Below the pieces are notes generated by a model. It did not search any database and was not told where the DNA came from. It worked only from the letters and a program-made list of their open reading frames with translations. Shown here piece after piece: positions 8,001 to 8,622 of a DNA stretch of 8,622 nt (position 1 is the first letter of the stretch; every line of letters starts with the position of its first letter). This stretch comes from Archangium sp. (lineage in GTDB: Bacteria; Myxococcota; Myxococcia; Myxococcales; Myxococcaceae), in the NCBI GenBank assembly GCA_016793585.1, contig JAEUJR010001141.1, positions 1-8,622 of the forward strand, written 5' to 3'. A program made the translations under genes and the position numbers.

Positions 8001-8622
8001 GAGGCTGCGCCGTCACGGCCGACTGCGCGCAGGGCCAGCAGTGCAACACCGGCTCGCTGCAGTGCGAGACGGCGCCGGGCATCGACTCGAGCGCTGGCAC
8101 GACGCTGTATGACGCCACCGGCGCAGACGTCGTCATCGACCCCACCCTCACCGTCGTCGGCGCGCAGAACCTCACCGGCGCCACCGTCACCATCGGCACC
8201 GGCTTCGTCGCCGCGCAAGACCGGCTCGTCTTCACCACCACCAACGGCATCACCGGCACCTACAACTCGAGCACCGGCATTCTCACGCTCGCTGGCACGG
8301 CGCCGGCCGCCGACTACCAGGCCGCGCTGCGCTCGGTGCGGTACTCCAACACCGCGGGCGCCTTCCCCTCGACGGCGCTGCGCACCATCACCTTCGCCAT
8401 CGGCTCGGGCGTCGCCAACGGCGCCAACGGGCACTTCTACGAGTTCATCTCGTACTCCGGCACGTGGACTCAGGCCCGGAGCCACGCGACGACGCGCACC
8501 TACCTCGGGCTGCAGGGCTACCTCGCGACGCTGACGAGCGCAGCCGAGAACGACTTCGTGCGGCAGAAGCTGACGAGCGACGGGTGGATTGGCGCTCAAT
8601 CGAACCCCGAGACGACCTACCC
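5066..8622 (+). CDS. Giant exported mosaic protein: DUF2341-like, Cys-rich, cadherin-like, C-type lectin and Ig-like domains (3' end outside window)
   Basis: An open frame of 1185 codons runs from the ATG at 5066 to the window edge without a stop. An in-frame TGA at 5042 and a GGGGA 8 bases before the ATG support this start. Residues 1-19 form a lipoprotein-like signal (FTAC, Cys19; LASC at Cys12 is the alternative). Residues 41-158 match DUF2341: VRFLID, a WLKLPAVTPG strand, MFWGNPTAT and the closing FFDDFN. Residues 163-357 look like the concanavalin/LamG segment that often follows. Residues 376-431 are Cys-rich. The first module then holds a Cys knot (450-521), a cadherin-like beta domain (525-632), a C-type lectin domain (644-783; WIGA 695, EPN 745-747, WND 765-767, Cys754-Cys770) and an Ig-like domain (805-893). 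A second module starts at Cys903. It is probably a surface glycan- or cell-adhesion protein. Confidence 0.9.
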   Translation, partial: MTTRLTLTLASCLAIFTACTNDVRAPKAEVGRTQQASTLAGYSVGKRYLVTHTATGAQSLTDFQVRFLIDTAAEISAGRMRSDCADLRVFAGDGCTPTDAVPFWVADGTCNTTTTNVWLKLPAVTPGTSTPLSMFWGNPTATSESNGAAVFPIFFDDFNAAGSTLDSAKWNVYGPVSRSGGYATTAGGASGFWSKNKVLAAGQTVFGVRTDAQSASGADIEFGAATMIAPGSPGAEMHWSSRTWSGATWMSYDYSYVFIGRGSSPGVCTQQADVAPRWANVPGVTTFFQTEFFYEKNATNGSVTFGIYNKVGTKLQVTLGSLACTVADTESAYWQFDHSGGLPNPISRVDYTYVRKYANPDPVIVPTGIDLGPSSCLGLGQGPCTPATEGSVCQTVNCSTGGVCIPNRTDACFVDADCDIASYCERSTYTCRAKRANGAALPQDGLHDTCTAPALLNAACASGQCNVTTQTCGGVLGVACTAASDCVSNACSPNANTCMPLGGCAVTADCTGGAQCNAGVCEVYPGIDSSVGTTTYDATGADVVIDPDLTVVGSQNLTGATVTIGTGFVSAQDRLVYTTGNGITGSYNTTTGILTLSGTATSAAYQAALRTVQYRNLAGALPNTGLRSITFAIGSAVANGANGHFYEYVSFSGSWTSARTNAAARTYLGLRGYLATLTSAAENDFVRQKLTNDGWIGAQSNPETTYPRTWYWVTGPEAGTGFCSNPSSGTCTAVNGGYSNWAAGEPNNSGGEGCGQIYFANSGRWNDLPCSYGLAGYLVEYGGSTGDPVLTLTDTRALQVRALTSISLSSSHVTAPLNTSVTLTATFSPSAATGTAQFLVDGVAFGSPVTITGGLASVSSSALGVGAHTVGATYAGDVQRLPATGTLSGGVTITTIPNGSGPCTAGNQATVCSSGLCNVATGTCAAGTGTPCSTGSQCVTNVCGSNGQCGVTNGGSCTSGTDCQSGACSPNANSCIPPGGCAVTADCAQGQQCNTGSLQCETAPGIDSSAGTTLYDATGADVVIDPTLTVVGAQNLTGATVTIGTGFVAAQDRLVFTTTNGITGTYNSSTGILTLAGTAPAADYQAALRSVRYSNTAGAFPSTALRTITFAIGSGVANGANGHFYEFISYSGTWTQARSHATTRTYLGLQGYLATLTSAAENDFVRQKLTSDGWIGAQSNPETTY
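6413..7771 (+). repeat. Tandem coding module, copy 1 (complete)
   Basis: This module encodes residues 450-902 in the order Cys knot, cadherin-like, C-type lectin, Ig-like. It aligns with the sequence starting at 7772. From the shared PGIDSS motif (6638 on) to the window end the offset is a constant 1437 bases with no gaps. The 25-residue Cys unit is present once here (Cys472, 480, 486, 491, 498). Confidence 0.85.
7772..8622 (+). repeat. Tandem coding module, copy 2 (cut by window edge)
   Basis: This module encodes residues 903-1185 and stops inside the lectin domain just after the WIGA motif. Over the aligned PGIDSS-to-edge stretch (residues 525-706 against 1004-1185) I count about 34 differences in 182 residues by eye, roughly 80% identity. 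The Cys knot contains an extra 25-residue unit (see the entry at 7859) and a 2-residue insertion before Cys1000. Confidence 0.85.
7859..8008 (+). repeat. Two adjacent 25-residue four-cysteine units
   Basis: Cysteines 932, 938, 943 and 949 are followed by 957, 963, 968 and 975, a shift of 25 residues (26 at the last). Both units read C-x5-[QD]C..., with a Gly/Ser/Thr-rich filling. Module copy 1 has only one such unit, so this is an internal 75-base duplication or a loss in copy 1. Confidence 0.7.

Noticed and set aside
7604..8599. Open minus-strand frame of 331 codons
   Set aside because: It is the same antisense effect over the second module; its composition is biased and no motif is visible.
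6413..8622. CRISPR-like or mobile-element origin for the repeats
   Set aside because: The repeats are long, in frame and protein-coding, without spacers, terminal inverted repeats or a transposase.

Overview
This is a GC-rich window with strong G/C preference at third codon positions and short spacers between genes. It looks like a deltaproteobacterial or myxobacterial-type chromosome (Myxococcota). That assignment is an inference from base composition and from the secreted lectin, Cys-rich and DUF2341-type architecture; no rRNA or other marker gene is present. I see no tRNA, rRNA, CRISPR array, insertion sequence or integrase.

Left part (1-4001, + strand): four closely packed genes, probably one or two transcription units. 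In order they are: a 560-residue SUKH (SMI1/KNR4)-fold protein with an aspartate-rich linker and three related Trp-containing helical repeats; a 171-residue protein ending in a CxxC...CxxC zinc ribbon, whose start codon overlaps the previous stop; a 345-residue helical protein with a central zinc ribbon; and a 233-residue exported protein with an HEVTH...E zinc-protease signature, again overlapping the previous stop. The combination is not one I can match to a named system. SUKH proteins are best known as immunity proteins of polymorphic toxin systems, so a toxin/immunity-linked or housekeeping-accessory cassette is possible but unproven.

Middle part (4002-5065): a short spacer, then on the - strand a 231-residue DsbA/FrnE-like thioredoxin-fold protein with a lipoprotein signal and a CPWC active site. 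A 237-base divergent intergenic region follows, with two inverted repeats and a weak sigma-54-like element.

Right part (5066-8622, + strand): one uninterrupted reading frame of at least 1185 codons that leaves the window without a stop. It encodes a very large exported, probably lipid-anchored mosaic protein: a DUF2341-like domain, a concanavalin/LamG-like segment, a Cys-rich stretch, then a tandem module of Cys-rich knot, cadherin-like beta domain, C-type lectin domain and bacterial Ig-like domain. The first module is complete (6413-7771) and the second is cut by the window edge. The complete lectin domain carries textbook EPN and WND calcium/sugar motifs. This gene is the most interesting object in the window. 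The divergent lipoprotein oxidoreductase beside it is a reasonable candidate for forming its many disulfides, though this is only contextual inference.
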